This document shows, piece by piece, positions 17,534-26,573 of a stretch of 64,000 bases of DNA (positions within the stretch are counted from its first letter, which is position 1; each line of letters opens with the position of its first letter). The stretch spans positions 2,914,001 to 2,978,000 of the forward strand of contig OW818688.1 in the NCBI GenBank assembly GCA_942493265.1, read 5' to 3'. Origin of the DNA: UBA12481 sp942493265. GTDB taxonomy: Bacteria; Bacteroidota; Bacteroidia; Bacteroidales; UBA12481. The translations under genes were made by a program, and so were the position numbers. The notes beneath the pieces are model-generated. The model searched no databases and was not told where the DNA came from. It worked only from the letters and a program-made list of their open reading frames with translations.

Positions 17534-18142
17534 ATGGCTAAGTATACTGGACCAAAGACCAGAATCGCAAGAAAATTTGGGGAACCGATTTACGGAGCGG
17601 ATAAGTATTTTGATAAAAGGAATTATCCGCCAGGATTTCATGGTCCTTCAAGAAGAAGAAAAAAACTTTCAGAATATGGCACGCAGCTGAAAGAGAAGCA
17701 AAAAGCTAAATATACCTATGGTGTATTGGAGAAACAGTTTGCAAACTTGTTTCACAAAGCCCAGAGAACAAAAGGCATTACCGGTGAAGTTCTATTACAA
17801 CTTCTCGAAACACGCCTTGATAATGTAGTTTTCAGGCTTGGCATTGCCAATACCCGCGCAGCTGCCCGGCAATTGGTTAACCACAGACATATTGTGGTCA
17901 ATGGTAAAGTAGTTGATATAGCTTCTTATCTCGTGAAACCAGGTGAAGTAATTGGCGTTCGTGAAAAATCGAAATCAATGGAAGTTATCCTGAACTCACT
18001 TGCCTCTGCCTCAAGATCCAGGTATTCCTGGCTCGAATGGGATCATACCATGATGTCCGGTAAATTTCTGAATATTCCTGAAAGAACTGAAATTCCCGAG
18101 AACATTAAGGAACAACTGATCGTTGAATTATATTCCAAGTAA
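17534..18142 (+). CDS. rpsD: 30S ribosomal protein S4
   Basis: The 202-residue primary assembly protein has the S4 domain (ETRLDNVVFRLGIANTRAAA, then RQLVNHRHIVVNGK). The N-terminal zinc cysteines of the C+ form are absent. It precedes rpoA by 17 nt. Confidence 0.98.
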   Translation: MAKYTGPKTRIARKFGEPIYGADKYFDKRNYPPGFHGPSRRRKKLSEYGTQLKEKQKAKYTYGVLEKQFANLFHKAQRTKGITGEVLLQLLETRLDNVVFRLGIANTRAAARQLVNHRHIVVNGKVVDIASYLVKPGEVIGVREKSKSMEVILNSLASASRSRYSWLEWDHTMMSGKFLNIPERTEIPENIKEQLIVELYSK

Positions 18143-18159
18143 ACGTAAAATCCTGATCA

Positions 18160-19152
18160 ATGGCCATTTTATCATTTCAGAAACCTGATAAGGTTATCCT
18201 GCTTGAATCGGACCCCAGTTATGGAAAGTTCGAATTCCGGCCACTTGAACCGGGCTATGGGATTACTATTGGTAACTCCCTCCGCCGTATCCTGCTGAGT
18301 TCTCTCGAAGGATTCGCTATCACAACCGTGAAGATCGAAGGAGTCGACCACGAATTCTCTACCATAAAGGGAGTATTGGAGGATGTATCCGAAATAATCC
18401 TCAATCTCAAACAGGTTCGGTTTAAACAACAAATCGAAGGTGTTGAAGATGAGCGGGTCACTGTGTCTGTAACTGGGCAGGATCAGCTGAAAGCTGCCGA
18501 TTTAAACAACTTTTTAAGTGGTTTTAAAATCCTGAATCCTGAGCTGGTTATTTGTAGGATGGATCCCGCAGTTAAGCTGCAAATGACGGTTACCATAAAT
18601 AAGGGCCGTGGTTATGTTCCATCCGATGAAAACAAAGCTGAAGATGCTGAGATCGGAATTATTGCACTTGACTCTGTTTTTACTCCTATCCGGAACGTCA
18701 AATACATGGTTGAGAATTTCAGGGTCGAGCAAAAGACCGACTATGAAAAACTGATCCTTGAAATCCGGACAGACGGATCAATCAACCCGAAAGACGCTTT
18801 AAAGGAAGCTGCAAAAATCCTTATTCATCATTTTATGCTTTTCTCAGATGATAAGATCACTCTGGAATCAGATGAAAAATTGGATAGCGAGGAGTTTGAT
18901 GAGGAAGTTTTGCATATGAGACAACAACTCAAAGCCAAGCTTACAGATCTTGACCTTTCTGTACGCGCTTTGAATTGTTTAAAAGCTGCCGATGTTGAAA
19001 CATTAGGAGATTTGGTAGCCTACAATAAAAATGATCTGTTGAAATTCAGAAACTTTGGTAAGAAATCCCTCACTGAGCTGGAAGACTTGCTTAAAATCAT
19101 GAATTTGAACTTTGGTATGGATGTAGCTAAATACAAGTTAGATAAGGAATAG
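18160..19152 (+). CDS. rpoA: RNA polymerase alpha subunit
   Basis: The 330-residue subunit has the N-terminal assembly domain (EPGYGITIGNSLRRILLSSL) and the C-terminal DNA- and activator-binding domain (DLDLSVRALNCLKAADVETL; FRNFGKKSLTELEDLL). A linker rich in acidic residues joins them (about residues 235-250). Placement with the ribosomal genes couples transcription and translation capacity. Confidence 0.98.
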   Translation: MAILSFQKPDKVILLESDPSYGKFEFRPLEPGYGITIGNSLRRILLSSLEGFAITTVKIEGVDHEFSTIKGVLEDVSEIILNLKQVRFKQQIEGVEDERVTVSVTGQDQLKAADLNNFLSGFKILNPELVICRMDPAVKLQMTVTINKGRGYVPSDENKAEDAEIGIIALDSVFTPIRNVKYMVENFRVEQKTDYEKLILEIRTDGSINPKDALKEAAKILIHHFMLFSDDKITLESDEKLDSEEFDEEVLHMRQQLKAKLTDLDLSVRALNCLKAADVETLGDLVAYNKNDLLKFRNFGKKSLTELEDLLKIMNLNFGMDVAKYKLDKE

Positions 19153-19156
19153 TACA

Positions 19157-19747
19157 ATGAGACACGGAGATAAACAGAATAATTTAGGGAGAACGAGTTC
19201 TCATCGCGAAGCTATGTTAGGCAATATGGCTAGTTCCCTGATTAAACACAAACGGATTAGTACCACAGTTGCCAAGGCAAAAGCTCTTCGTAAATATGTC
19301 GAGCCTCTGATCACAAAAGCAAAAGACGATACCACTCATTCACGCAGGACCGTTTTTAGTTATTTGAGTGATAAAGAAGCTGTTACTGAGCTATTCCGTG
19401 AGGTAATACAGAAAATTGGTGACCGTCCAGGTGGATATACCCGGATTCTGAAAACCGGAACCCGTCTTGGTGATAGCGCTGAAATGTGCATCATTGAACT
19501 GGTTGATTTTAATGAGAGTATGCTGGCTGCTAAAACTGATGTTAAAGCCAAAGCAACCCGTCGTTCCAGAAAAGCAACCAAACCTGCCGGCGAAGATACA
19601 GAAGCTGCTGAAAAGAAGCCAGCTGCTAAAACCGTCAAGAAAAAAGCTGAAGGTACTGCAACAGCTGCTGCCAAAGTTAAAGCTGCTGAAGTTAAACCTG
19701 CTGTTGAAGAAGCTGCCGCTGAAGAAGTGGCGGAAGAAAAAGAATAG
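19157..19747 (+). CDS. rplQ: 50S ribosomal protein L17 with Ala/Lys/Glu-rich tail
   Basis: The first ~125 residues are normal L17 (MRHGDKQNNLGRTSSHREAM; RTVFSYLSDKEAVTELF). A further ~70 residues, rich in Ala, Lys and Glu, extend the protein to 196, against 127 in E. coli. The tail is low complexity, changing from basic to strongly acidic at its end (AAAEEVAEEKE). Such tails occur in Bacteroidota; the role is unknown to me. The gene ends the cluster before a terminator. Confidence 0.95.
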   Translation: MRHGDKQNNLGRTSSHREAMLGNMASSLIKHKRISTTVAKAKALRKYVEPLITKAKDDTTHSRRTVFSYLSDKEAVTELFREVIQKIGDRPGGYTRILKTGTRLGDSAEMCIIELVDFNESMLAAKTDVKAKATRRSRKATKPAGEDTEAAEKKPAAKTVKKKAEGTATAAAKVKAAEVKPAVEEAAAEEVAEEKE

Positions 19748-19765
19748 TAAGTATTATGCTTGCTT

Positions 19766-19800
19766 AAAAAACCCGGGTAATCTTTATCCGGGTTTTTTTA
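19766..19800 (+). terminator. Terminator of the ribosomal superoperon
   Basis: AAAAAACCCGG (19766-19776) pairs with CCGGGTTTTTT (19788-19798) around an 11-nt loop, and the T-rich right arm doubles as the U tail. It ends the 33-gene run that began at 1965. Confidence 0.9.
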
Positions 19801-19829
19801 TATTGTAATAAATTATCAAAGCGAACCAG

Positions 19830-21734
19830 ATGGATCTGTTAACTTATATCAACAAACTCGAGCGGGCTGGTGAACTCATCCGTATACGGGCTGAAGTATC
19901 TCCTCAATTAGAGATTACTGAAATTGCAGATCGCTATTCCAAGGATAAGGGTGGGGGTAAGGCTCTGTTATTTGAATCTGCCGGATCCGAATTCCCGGTT
20001 CTGATAAATTCCCTGGGATCGGAAAAAAGAATACGTATTGCTTTTGGTGACAGAAGTCCGGATGAATTGGCCGAAGATATTCAACATATTGTGGGCAGTC
20101 TGACCGGCAATGACACTGGGTTTGCCGGGAAATTGAGAAAGTTGCCTCTTCTGGGGAGAGCTGCACGGTGGATGCCTAAGCGAAGTCACAGAAAAGGGAT
20201 TTCTCAGGAGGTTATCGACCTTAACCCTGATCTTAACTTATTGCCGGTGTTAACTTGCTGGCCATTCGATGGAGGCCCTTTTATCACACTTCCATTGGTT
20301 CATACAGTTGACCCTGAAACGGGTTCGCCTAACCTTGGAATGTACCGGATGCAGGTGTTTGGACCTGATTCAACCGGGATGCACTGGCACATGCATAAAA
20401 CCGGAGCCCGCCATTTTCGCGGTTATAAGAAGTTGGGCAAAAAAATGCCGGTTGCGGTTGCCCTCGGCGGAGATCCTGTGTATACTTATTGTGCTACTGC
20501 ACCGTTACCCGATGGTATCGATGAATATCTGCTCGCTGGTTTTATCAGGAATAAACCTGTGACCCTTGTTAAATGCATTACACAGGAATTATGGGTGCCG
20601 GAGGATTGTGACTTTGTTTTGGAAGGCTATGTTGATCCAATGGAACCTATGCATACTGAAGGTCCGTTTGGTGATCATACCGGATTTTATTCGTTGGAAG
20701 ATGAATTCCCGGTATTTCATCTCACTGCCATTACGCACCGGAAAAATGCAATTTACCCGGCAACTATCGTAGGAATTCCTCCTCAGGAGGATGCCTGGCT
20801 GGCATGGGCAACGGAGCGTCTTTTCAAACCCATGATAAAAATGGCGCTGGTACCGGAATTATTGGATTTTCACCTTCCTGTTGAGGGTGTTGCCCATAAT
20901 ATTGTTTTGGCACAGATCAGCCAGACATATCCCGGTCAGGGGCGAAAAGTATTACATACCCTGTGGGGCGCCGGACAAATGATGTTCACCAAGTTCAGTG
21001 TAATTACCGGTGAAGGTCCTGACCTGAAAGATTATTTGCAGCTGGCCAGATACATCTCCTCCAGGGTGGATCCGTCAAAGCATGTTGAAAAAGCATCGGG
21101 TCCGTTGGATATCCTTGACCATTCCTCGAGAGAGCCTGCTTTCGGTGGGAAATTGGGTTTAGATGCTACCGGACCTGAAATCTTCCCAGATGATCATAAC
21201 ATTTATTCATTAGATGAACAAATGGCTATTTCTTTCCGGTCTCAACATCCGCAGATTACGGATATGAGACTTGACTGGGTTAAAGAGGGCATTTCAGCGG
21301 GGTTAATTTCCATATCTAAATCCTACCCCGGTGCAGTGCAGGAGATAGCAGATGAAATACGTTTATCAGATTGTTTTACTGATATCAGGTTTTGGATTGT
21401 TTTTGATTCATGGGTAGATTTGAAAAACCCGCATGAAATCGTTTGGTTGACAGGCAGTAACGTGGAAGTGCATTCAGATATCCGGATATTCCCTGCAGCT
21501 AAAGGCAGATCAGCAGGGATGATGTTTATTGATGCAACGGTTAAGAGCAGAGAATTGGATGGATTCAATCGTCCCTGGCCAAACCCGACGGTAATGGATC
21601 AGAAAACGATCAGATTGGTTGATGAAAAATGGCCGGAATATGGCGTAGGAGCAATAATCCCATCTCCTTCAGCAAAAGCCGTCAGATTGTACCAGCCAGG
21701 CGCTTCCAGAGAAATAGACAGCCGCAAAGCCTGA
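19830..21734 (+). CDS. UbiD-family prenylated-FMN decarboxylase
   Basis: UbiD-family enzymes decarboxylate aromatic or unsaturated acids with prenylated FMN; in this lineage a menaquinone-pathway role is plausible but cannot be proved from context. The family core is clear: GMHWHMHKTGARHF (residues ~188-201), and EGPFGDHTGFYS (277-288), which carries a catalytic acid. At 634 residues it is longer than E. coli UbiD (about 500), as in related Bacteroidota proteins. It is the first gene after the ribosomal terminator and faces the DsbD-like gene. No UbiX-type prenyltransferase lies nearby. Confidence 0.85.
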   Translation: MDLLTYINKLERAGELIRIRAEVSPQLEITEIADRYSKDKGGGKALLFESAGSEFPVLINSLGSEKRIRIAFGDRSPDELAEDIQHIVGSLTGNDTGFAGKLRKLPLLGRAARWMPKRSHRKGISQEVIDLNPDLNLLPVLTCWPFDGGPFITLPLVHTVDPETGSPNLGMYRMQVFGPDSTGMHWHMHKTGARHFRGYKKLGKKMPVAVALGGDPVYTYCATAPLPDGIDEYLLAGFIRNKPVTLVKCITQELWVPEDCDFVLEGYVDPMEPMHTEGPFGDHTGFYSLEDEFPVFHLTAITHRKNAIYPATIVGIPPQEDAWLAWATERLFKPMIKMALVPELLDFHLPVEGVAHNIVLAQISQTYPGQGRKVLHTLWGAGQMMFTKFSVITGEGPDLKDYLQLARYISSRVDPSKHVEKASGPLDILDHSSREPAFGGKLGLDATGPEIFPDDHNIYSLDEQMAISFRSQHPQITDMRLDWVKEGISAGLISISKSYPGAVQEIADEIRLSDCFTDIRFWIVFDSWVDLKNPHEIVWLTGSNVEVHSDIRIFPAAKGRSAGMMFIDATVKSRELDGFNRPWPNPTVMDQKTIRLVDEKWPEYGVGAIIPSPSAKAVRLYQPGASREIDSRKA

Positions 21735-21789
21735 CGGGATTCCTCTGAAAAAAATCCTGGATAAATATAGAGGAGAAGGCAATACCTGT

Positions 21790-23805
21790 TTAGAAGCCCT
21801 TGTTCTTGCTTTCAAATTCCTTGATCCCCTGATCCAGAAAATCGATAAAGGAATCCACATTGAGATCATAAGAGCGTGTGGGTACCAATAGATTTCCGTT
21901 GGAATCGAGCAATGCATATTGAGGTTGAGTATTTTGCTTAAACCGGGTAATCTGAAAGTCCTGATATTTTTTCCCCAGGGTCTTTTTCACTTTCCCGTCA
22001 TAGGAAGATGTTACCCACTCGGATTCAGGAAGCTTTATAACTTTATCGTCAACATACAGGGCAGCAATGACATATTTATCCCGTAATCTGCTTAATACAC
22101 GGGGATCTGACCATACCCTGGCTTCCATCTCCCTGCAGTTTACGCATCCATGTCCGGTAAAGTCAATGAACACAGGCTTATTTTGTGATTTGGCACATGC
22201 CAAAGCCTGATCGTAATCGAAATAACCTTTCAACCCATGTGGGAGTTGAAGCCGATCGGAATATGCCGGTTTGGCACAAGAAATCTCATCTGGCGAAATT
22301 GAGGTTGCAGAATTGCCTGCATTATCGCGAATAACCTGCCTCAGGTCAAAATCATTTGTTGTTTCCGGAGGGAGATAACCAGCCAAAGCTTTCAGAGGTG
22401 CCCCAATCATCCCTGGTATCATATATACCACAAAACTAAAGACGATGATGGAAAAGAACAGGCGGGGAACACCAACATGGGTTACTTCGCTATCGTGTTT
22501 GAATTTAATTTTACCCAGCAGGTAGAAACCCATCAGGGAGAATATAACTATCCAGAAGGCAAGGTAAATCTCACGGTCAAGTATGCCCCAATGGTAGGTT
22601 TGATCGGCAATACTGAGGAATTTAAGTCCAAGTGCCAGCTCGATAAATCCAAGTACAACTTTTACTGAGTTTAACCACCCCCCCGACTTTGGCAATGAGG
22701 TCAACCATGACGGGAAAATCGCAAACAAGGTAAAGGGCAAAGCAAATGCAATTCCAAAACCAAGCATTCCAATGATCGGCTGCAGTATTTCCCCTCCGGC
22801 AGATTGAACAAGAACGGTACCAACAATAGGACCGGTGCAGGAGAAAGAGACTAAAACGGTTGTAAATGCCATGAAAAAAGGTCCACTTAATCCACCTTTA
22901 TCAGCTCTTTGGTCAGACTTGCTGATCATCCAGTTGGGAAGGTTTATTTCAAACATTCCGAAGAACCAGGCCGCAAAAAAGAGGAATACAAGAAAGAATA
23001 GCACATTTGGAATCCAGTGGGTGCTCATGAAATTTGCAATGCCCGGACCAAAAGCAACGGCAACGATGGTGCCGATCACAGCGAAAATGGCTACAATTGA
23101 AACGCCGAAAAACAACGCCTCGAACAAGGATTTTTTTCGTGATTTTTCACCATGCATAAAAAACGAGACCGTCATTGGTATCATCGGAAAAACGCAGGGG
23201 GTAAGTAAAGCGATCAGTCCACTGCCAAATGCAATCCAAAAAAGTTTCCAGAGGTTTCTGGAAGATCCGGATGCAGGTGCTGAGGAGTCAGTTGCGGCTG
23301 TTACCATGGCAGATTCAGTTTTTGCACCCGCAGTTTGTTCAATATCGAATGAAAAATCGGTATCCCCTAAGGAACAAGATTTGTCATCGCATATTTGAAA
23401 GTCTATGGTACCCTTGATCTTAAAGGATTCTTGTTTCAGAATTTTTATTTTCTGCATGAATTCAGCCTCAACAGCGAAAAAGTGCACTGTAAGATTGAAC
23501 ATTTTGTCAAATTCCTTGTGAGCCGGGGTAATTTCCAGAACCGTGTCGATTCGTTGGTAGTATACTGATGGCTCAAAGGTAAAAGACAACGGTTCCGGTC
23601 CGTCATTCTGTTTAACCTGATTGTACATATGCCAGGTCGGTTCAATGGCGGCCGTGAAATGCAATTCATATATACTGTCATTGACTGGTTTCAAGGCGTA
23701 GGACCAGGAAACCGGATCAACCATTTGTGCTCTGGACGGGAGGTTAGAGGCCAAAAACAGGCTAATAACCAACAAAAGATAGAGGGAGTTCTTCTGCTTG
23801 AACAT
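21790..23805 (-). CDS. DsbD-like thiol:disulfide interchange protein
   Basis: This protein moves electrons from cytoplasmic thioredoxin across the inner membrane to periplasmic partners. It has three parts: a signal peptide and N-terminal immunoglobulin-like domain with a Cys139/Cys144 pair (CDDKSC); a CcdA-type membrane domain with TPCVFPM and SCTGPIVG cysteines; and a C-terminal thioredoxin-like domain with CVNC at 554-557. At 671 residues it is complete. It begins 22 nt past the stop of the RNase E/G gene and probably shares its transcript. Confidence 0.9.
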   Translation of the reverse strand: MFKQKNSLYLLLVISLFLASNLPSRAQMVDPVSWSYALKPVNDSIYELHFTAAIEPTWHMYNQVKQNDGPEPLSFTFEPSVYYQRIDTVLEITPAHKEFDKMFNLTVHFFAVEAEFMQKIKILKQESFKIKGTIDFQICDDKSCSLGDTDFSFDIEQTAGAKTESAMVTAATDSSAPASGSSRNLWKLFWIAFGSGLIALLTPCVFPMIPMTVSFFMHGEKSRKKSLFEALFFGVSIVAIFAVIGTIVAVAFGPGIANFMSTHWIPNVLFFLVFLFFAAWFFGMFEINLPNWMISKSDQRADKGGLSGPFFMAFTTVLVSFSCTGPIVGTVLVQSAGGEILQPIIGMLGFGIAFALPFTLFAIFPSWLTSLPKSGGWLNSVKVVLGFIELALGLKFLSIADQTYHWGILDREIYLAFWIVIFSLMGFYLLGKIKFKHDSEVTHVGVPRLFFSIIVFSFVVYMIPGMIGAPLKALAGYLPPETTNDFDLRQVIRDNAGNSATSISPDEISCAKPAYSDRLQLPHGLKGYFDYDQALACAKSQNKPVFIDFTGHGCVNCREMEARVWSDPRVLSRLRDKYVIAALYVDDKVIKLPESEWVTSSYDGKVKKTLGKKYQDFQITRFKQNTQPQYALLDSNGNLLVPTRSYDLNVDSFIDFLDQGIKEFESKNKGF

Positions 23806-23827
23806 AATCGATTGAGTAAAAGGTTAT

Positions 23828-25378
23828 TTAAATAACAAATTTCTCGCCATTCTGGTCCAGAAATTCATAATTCAGAATCCCGAGATTGGGATCTGCTATG
23901 ATTTTAAGCCAACTACGGTTTTTGTATGACCATTTCAGCCGTATTGACGGGAAGCCTAGCAACAGGTAAGCGGCAAGATAGGGATGAGCTTTGAGTGTCA
24001 ATCTGGGTTTGGGAAATTTGTCCAGAATATAGAGGAATTGGTTAAGCACCTGATCCAGGATCAGTATACTTGGTGTAACTTCCCCGGTTCCGCTGCAGGT
24101 TGGACAGGTTTCCATGATCTGAACGTCCATTTCAGGTCTGACCCTTTGGCGTGTAATCTGAATCAATCCAAATTTACTGACTGGCAGGATGTGATGTTTT
24201 GCCCGGTCGGCCTTCATGGCTTCCTTCATCCGGTCAAAAACCTTCTGGCGGTTATCCGCTTTGATCATATCGATAAAGTCAACCACAATGATTCCGCCCA
24301 TGTCTCTTAGCCGGAGCTGACGTGCAATTTCATCGGCAGCCGAAAGATTAACATCCAGGGCATTTGTTTCCTGGTCATTGGCAGACTGGGAGCGGTTGCC
24401 GCTGTTTACATCGATAACATGAAGGGCTTCAGTATGTTCGATGATCAGATAAGCACCACTTTTATAAGAAACGGTTTTTCCAAACAGTGTTTTTATCTGT
24501 TTATCAATCCCGAAATGTTCAAATATTGGGGTGTTACCAGAATAATACTTGACAATTTTTTGTTTTTCGGGAGCGATAGTGATAATGAAATCGCGGATTT
24601 CCCGATAAAGGGCCTGATCGTTGACCGAGATGCTGTTGAAAGACGGATTGAGGATATCCCTTAGAATGGCCGAAGTCCGGTTCAGTTCGCCCAGCACCAA
24701 TGTAGGTGGTTCTACTGATTTTATATCCTGGAAGATGGATTCCCATCTTTCAACCAGGGACTTCAATTCAGCATCCAGCACTGCCACCTTGCGTTCTTTG
24801 GCAACGGTTCTGACGATCACACCATAATTCTTCGGCTTGATGGATAAGATCAGCCGTTTGAGTCTGTCACGTTCTTCTTCGGATTTTATTTTGGTAGAAA
24901 CCGAAACTTTATCTGAAAAGGGAAGCAATACAAGATTTCGCCCTGCCAGGGATATTTCACTTGTCAACCGGGGACCTTTTGAAGCAATAGGCTCCTTGGC
25001 AACCTGAACAAGAATTACCTGACCAGCCTTCAGAAGGTTGGTTATTTTACCATGCTTATCGATATCAGGATCCGTCTTAAACTTATCCAGGATCGGAATC
25101 TTGGTTTTACGGTTAAGGGCTTGATTCAGGTACTTGTTCAGTGACTGAAATTGAGGACCCAGATCCAGATAATGCAAGAATGCATCTTTCTCATATCCTA
25201 CGTCTACGAAAGCGGCATTTAGTCCCGGCATGATCTTTTTAACCTTGCCGAGGTAGATGTCACCTACCGCAAACTGAATATTGGATTTTTCCTTGTTGAG
25301 TTCAACCAGCTTTTTTTCCTCAAGAAGAGCGATAGCTATTTCGCTTGTGCTGGCATCGATAATCAGTTCATTACTCAC
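23828..25378 (-). CDS. rng: Ribonuclease E/G family endoribonuclease
   Basis: This 516-residue enzyme is RNase G-sized, lacking the long RNase E scaffold tail. It has an N-terminal S1 domain (VGDIYLGKVKKIMPGLNAAF), catalytic Asp323 (VIDVNSG) and Asp367 (VVDFIDM), and the Zn-link CPTC at 425-428 used for dimer contacts. It should cut AU-rich single-stranded RNA in rRNA maturation and mRNA decay. The strong hairpin 58 nt upstream could bear on its own control. Confidence 0.93.
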   Translation of the reverse strand: MSNELIIDASTSEIAIALLEEKKLVELNKEKSNIQFAVGDIYLGKVKKIMPGLNAAFVDVGYEKDAFLHYLDLGPQFQSLNKYLNQALNRKTKIPILDKFKTDPDIDKHGKITNLLKAGQVILVQVAKEPIASKGPRLTSEISLAGRNLVLLPFSDKVSVSTKIKSEEERDRLKRLILSIKPKNYGVIVRTVAKERKVAVLDAELKSLVERWESIFQDIKSVEPPTLVLGELNRTSAILRDILNPSFNSISVNDQALYREIRDFIITIAPEKQKIVKYYSGNTPIFEHFGIDKQIKTLFGKTVSYKSGAYLIIEHTEALHVIDVNSGNRSQSANDQETNALDVNLSAADEIARQLRLRDMGGIIVVDFIDMIKADNRQKVFDRMKEAMKADRAKHHILPVSKFGLIQITRQRVRPEMDVQIMETCPTCSGTGEVTPSILILDQVLNQFLYILDKFPKPRLTLKAHPYLAAYLLLGFPSIRLKWSYKNRSWLKIIADPNLGILNYEFLDQNGEKFVI

Positions 25379-25435
25379 AACTCATTATTTCTATGGGGGA
25401 GAAGAGTAAATGTAGAATATGCCTTTCCAATAAAC

Positions 25436-25472
25436 AGCATAAACCTAAAGAGATACTCCTTAGGTTTATGCT
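25436..25472 (-). other. Perfect 13-bp inverted repeat upstream of rng
   Basis: AGCATAAACCTAA (25436-25448) pairs exactly with TTAGGTTTATGCT (25460-25472) around an 11-nt loop. On the minus strand it starts 20 nt after the stop of the small basic gene and ends 58 nt before the rng start. The following tract (GTTTATTGG) is a poor U tail, so it may be a weak terminator, an attenuator or a processing site. Confidence 0.75.
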
Positions 25473-25491
25473 ATGCAAATTCTTCGAAAGA

Positions 25492-25584
25492 CTATTTCTT
25501 TTTCTTATGGCGATTTTTCCGCAAGCGTTTTTTCCGCTTATGCGTTGCCATCTTATGTCTTTTGCGTTTTTTTCCGCTTGGCAT
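25492..25584 (-). CDS. 30-residue Lys/Arg/His-rich ribosomal-type protein
   Basis: A 30-codon gene on the minus strand starts MPSGKKRKRHKMATHKRKKR and ends RKNRHKKKK. More than two thirds of its residues are Lys, Arg or His, which points to rRNA binding. Very similar tiny proteins are widely conserved in Bacteroidota. A new ribosomal protein, bL38, was reported from the Flavobacterium johnsoniae ribosome structure; this gene could encode that protein or a THX-like one, but I cannot verify which. It lies between hup and rng. Confidence 0.75.
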   Translation of the reverse strand: MPSGKKRKRHKMATHKRKKRLRKNRHKKKK

Positions 25585-25610
25585 GTCAAATTCAATTTAA
25601 TAATAGAGAA

Positions 25611-25904
25611 CTACTTTTTCTTCCTAACCTGATCCTTAACCTTGGCAACGAAAGTCTTTGCGGGTTTGAACGCCGGGATAAAATGTTGTGGAATGATAAT
25701 GGTAGTATTCTTGGAGATATTCCTGGCAGTTTTTTCGGCTCTTTTCTTAACGATAAAACTTCCAAATCCCCTCAGGTATACATTATTACCATTCACCAAC
25801 GAGGTTTTAACTGTGCCCATAAAGGCCTCAACCGTCTTCTGTACAGCAACTTTCTCAATACCAGTGTTCTTGCTGATTTCGTTTACAATGTCTGCTTTAG
25901 TCAT
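25611..25904 (-). CDS. hup: HU-family DNA-binding protein
   Basis: I start it at ATG 25904 (MTKADIVNEISKNTGIEK), giving 97 residues; eight more codons are open upstream. The beta-arm segment reads YLRGFGSFIVKKRAEKTARN, then a slightly divergent tip (ISKNTTIIIPQHFIPAFKP), where HU usually has RNPxTG; here it reads RNISKNT. It is a nucleoid-associated protein that bends DNA. A TAnnTTTG box lies 43 nt upstream, making this the likely first gene of hup, small basic gene, rng and dsbD-like. Confidence 0.93.
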   Translation of the reverse strand: MTKADIVNEISKNTGIEKVAVQKTVEAFMGTVKTSLVNGNNVYLRGFGSFIVKKRAEKTARNISKNTTIIIPQHFIPAFKPAKTFVAKVKDQVRKKK

Positions 25905-25946
25905 CGCTATAAATACTTTAATTATCAACTAATTACAATCGGTCTG

Positions 25947-25954
25947 CAAATATA
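25947..25954 (-). promoter_or_regulatory. TAnnTTTG box of hup
   Basis: On the minus strand TATATTTG lies 42 bases upstream of the hup ATG. No strong -33 TTTG is seen. Confidence 0.55.
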
Positions 25955-26129
25955 TATCTTTTTCCGAAATATTCTTTCGATTGAAAAAAAATTTTTCTTT
26001 TTTTTCCATTGGGCTGGTAAACATGCATATATATAGGGTAAGTATTGATCCGGCCGGTCAGTGACCTTTTTATTATTTTGAAACTTGGGAATAGTTCGTA
26101 TTTTTAATCAACAATTAATTTTTATCCAA

Positions 26130-26564
26130 ATGTCTGTAAATAAAGCAATTCTAGTAGGGAATGTGGGTAAAGACCCGGAGGTACGTCACCTTGAAGGTGG
26201 TGTTTCCGTGGCTCGTTTTACTCTGGCAACTTCTGAGACTTACAAGAATAAGACTGGTGACCAGGTGAAAAACACCGAATGGCACAATATTGTCGCCTGG
26301 CGTCAGCTTGCTGATCTGGCTGAAAAGTATATCCGCAAGGGGAGCCAGATCTATATTGAAGGAAAGATAACCAACCGTCAATATGATGATAAGGAGGGTG
26401 TCAAGCGGTACATCAGTGAAATTGTTGCCGATAACATCCGCTTATTGGGCCGTGCAGATCATGGTTCGTCAGATCAGGCCGGAAATTCCGGTAACGGGCC
26501 AACGTCTGCAAGTCCGCCGCCGGTTCCGGAACAGCCTGTTGAGGGCGATGATTTGCCTTTCTAA
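26130..26564 (+). CDS. ssb: Single-stranded DNA-binding protein
   Basis: I start at ATG 26130 (MSVNKAILVGNVGKDPEVRH), giving 144 residues; 15 upstream codons are open but not SSB-like. The OB fold is followed by a Gly/Ser/Pro-rich linker and the acidic tip DDLPF, which binds repair and replication partners. It diverges from hup. The order ssb-gldE-gldD is typical of Bacteroidota and continues downstream. Confidence 0.97.
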   Translation: MSVNKAILVGNVGKDPEVRHLEGGVSVARFTLATSETYKNKTGDQVKNTEWHNIVAWRQLADLAEKYIRKGSQIYIEGKITNRQYDDKEGVKRYISEIVADNIRLLGRADHGSSDQAGNSGNGPTSASPPPVPEQPVEGDDLPF

Positions 26565-26573
26565 CCTGATATT

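Noticed and set aside
21735..21789. Weak inverted repeat (CCTCT...AGAGG) between convergent ubiD-like and dsbD-like genes
   Set aside because: Only 5 bp with a 22-nt loop and no T run; not a credible terminator.
22835..23398. 187-codon open frame on the plus strand
   Set aside because: It lies entirely antisense to the DsbD-like gene and its product is low-quality sequence without a family match; the minus strand gene has domains and catalytic cysteines.
25473..26036. 187-codon open frame on the plus strand
   Set aside because: It runs antisense through the small basic gene and hup and crosses their intergenic gap; it is a by-product of their Lys-rich codons.
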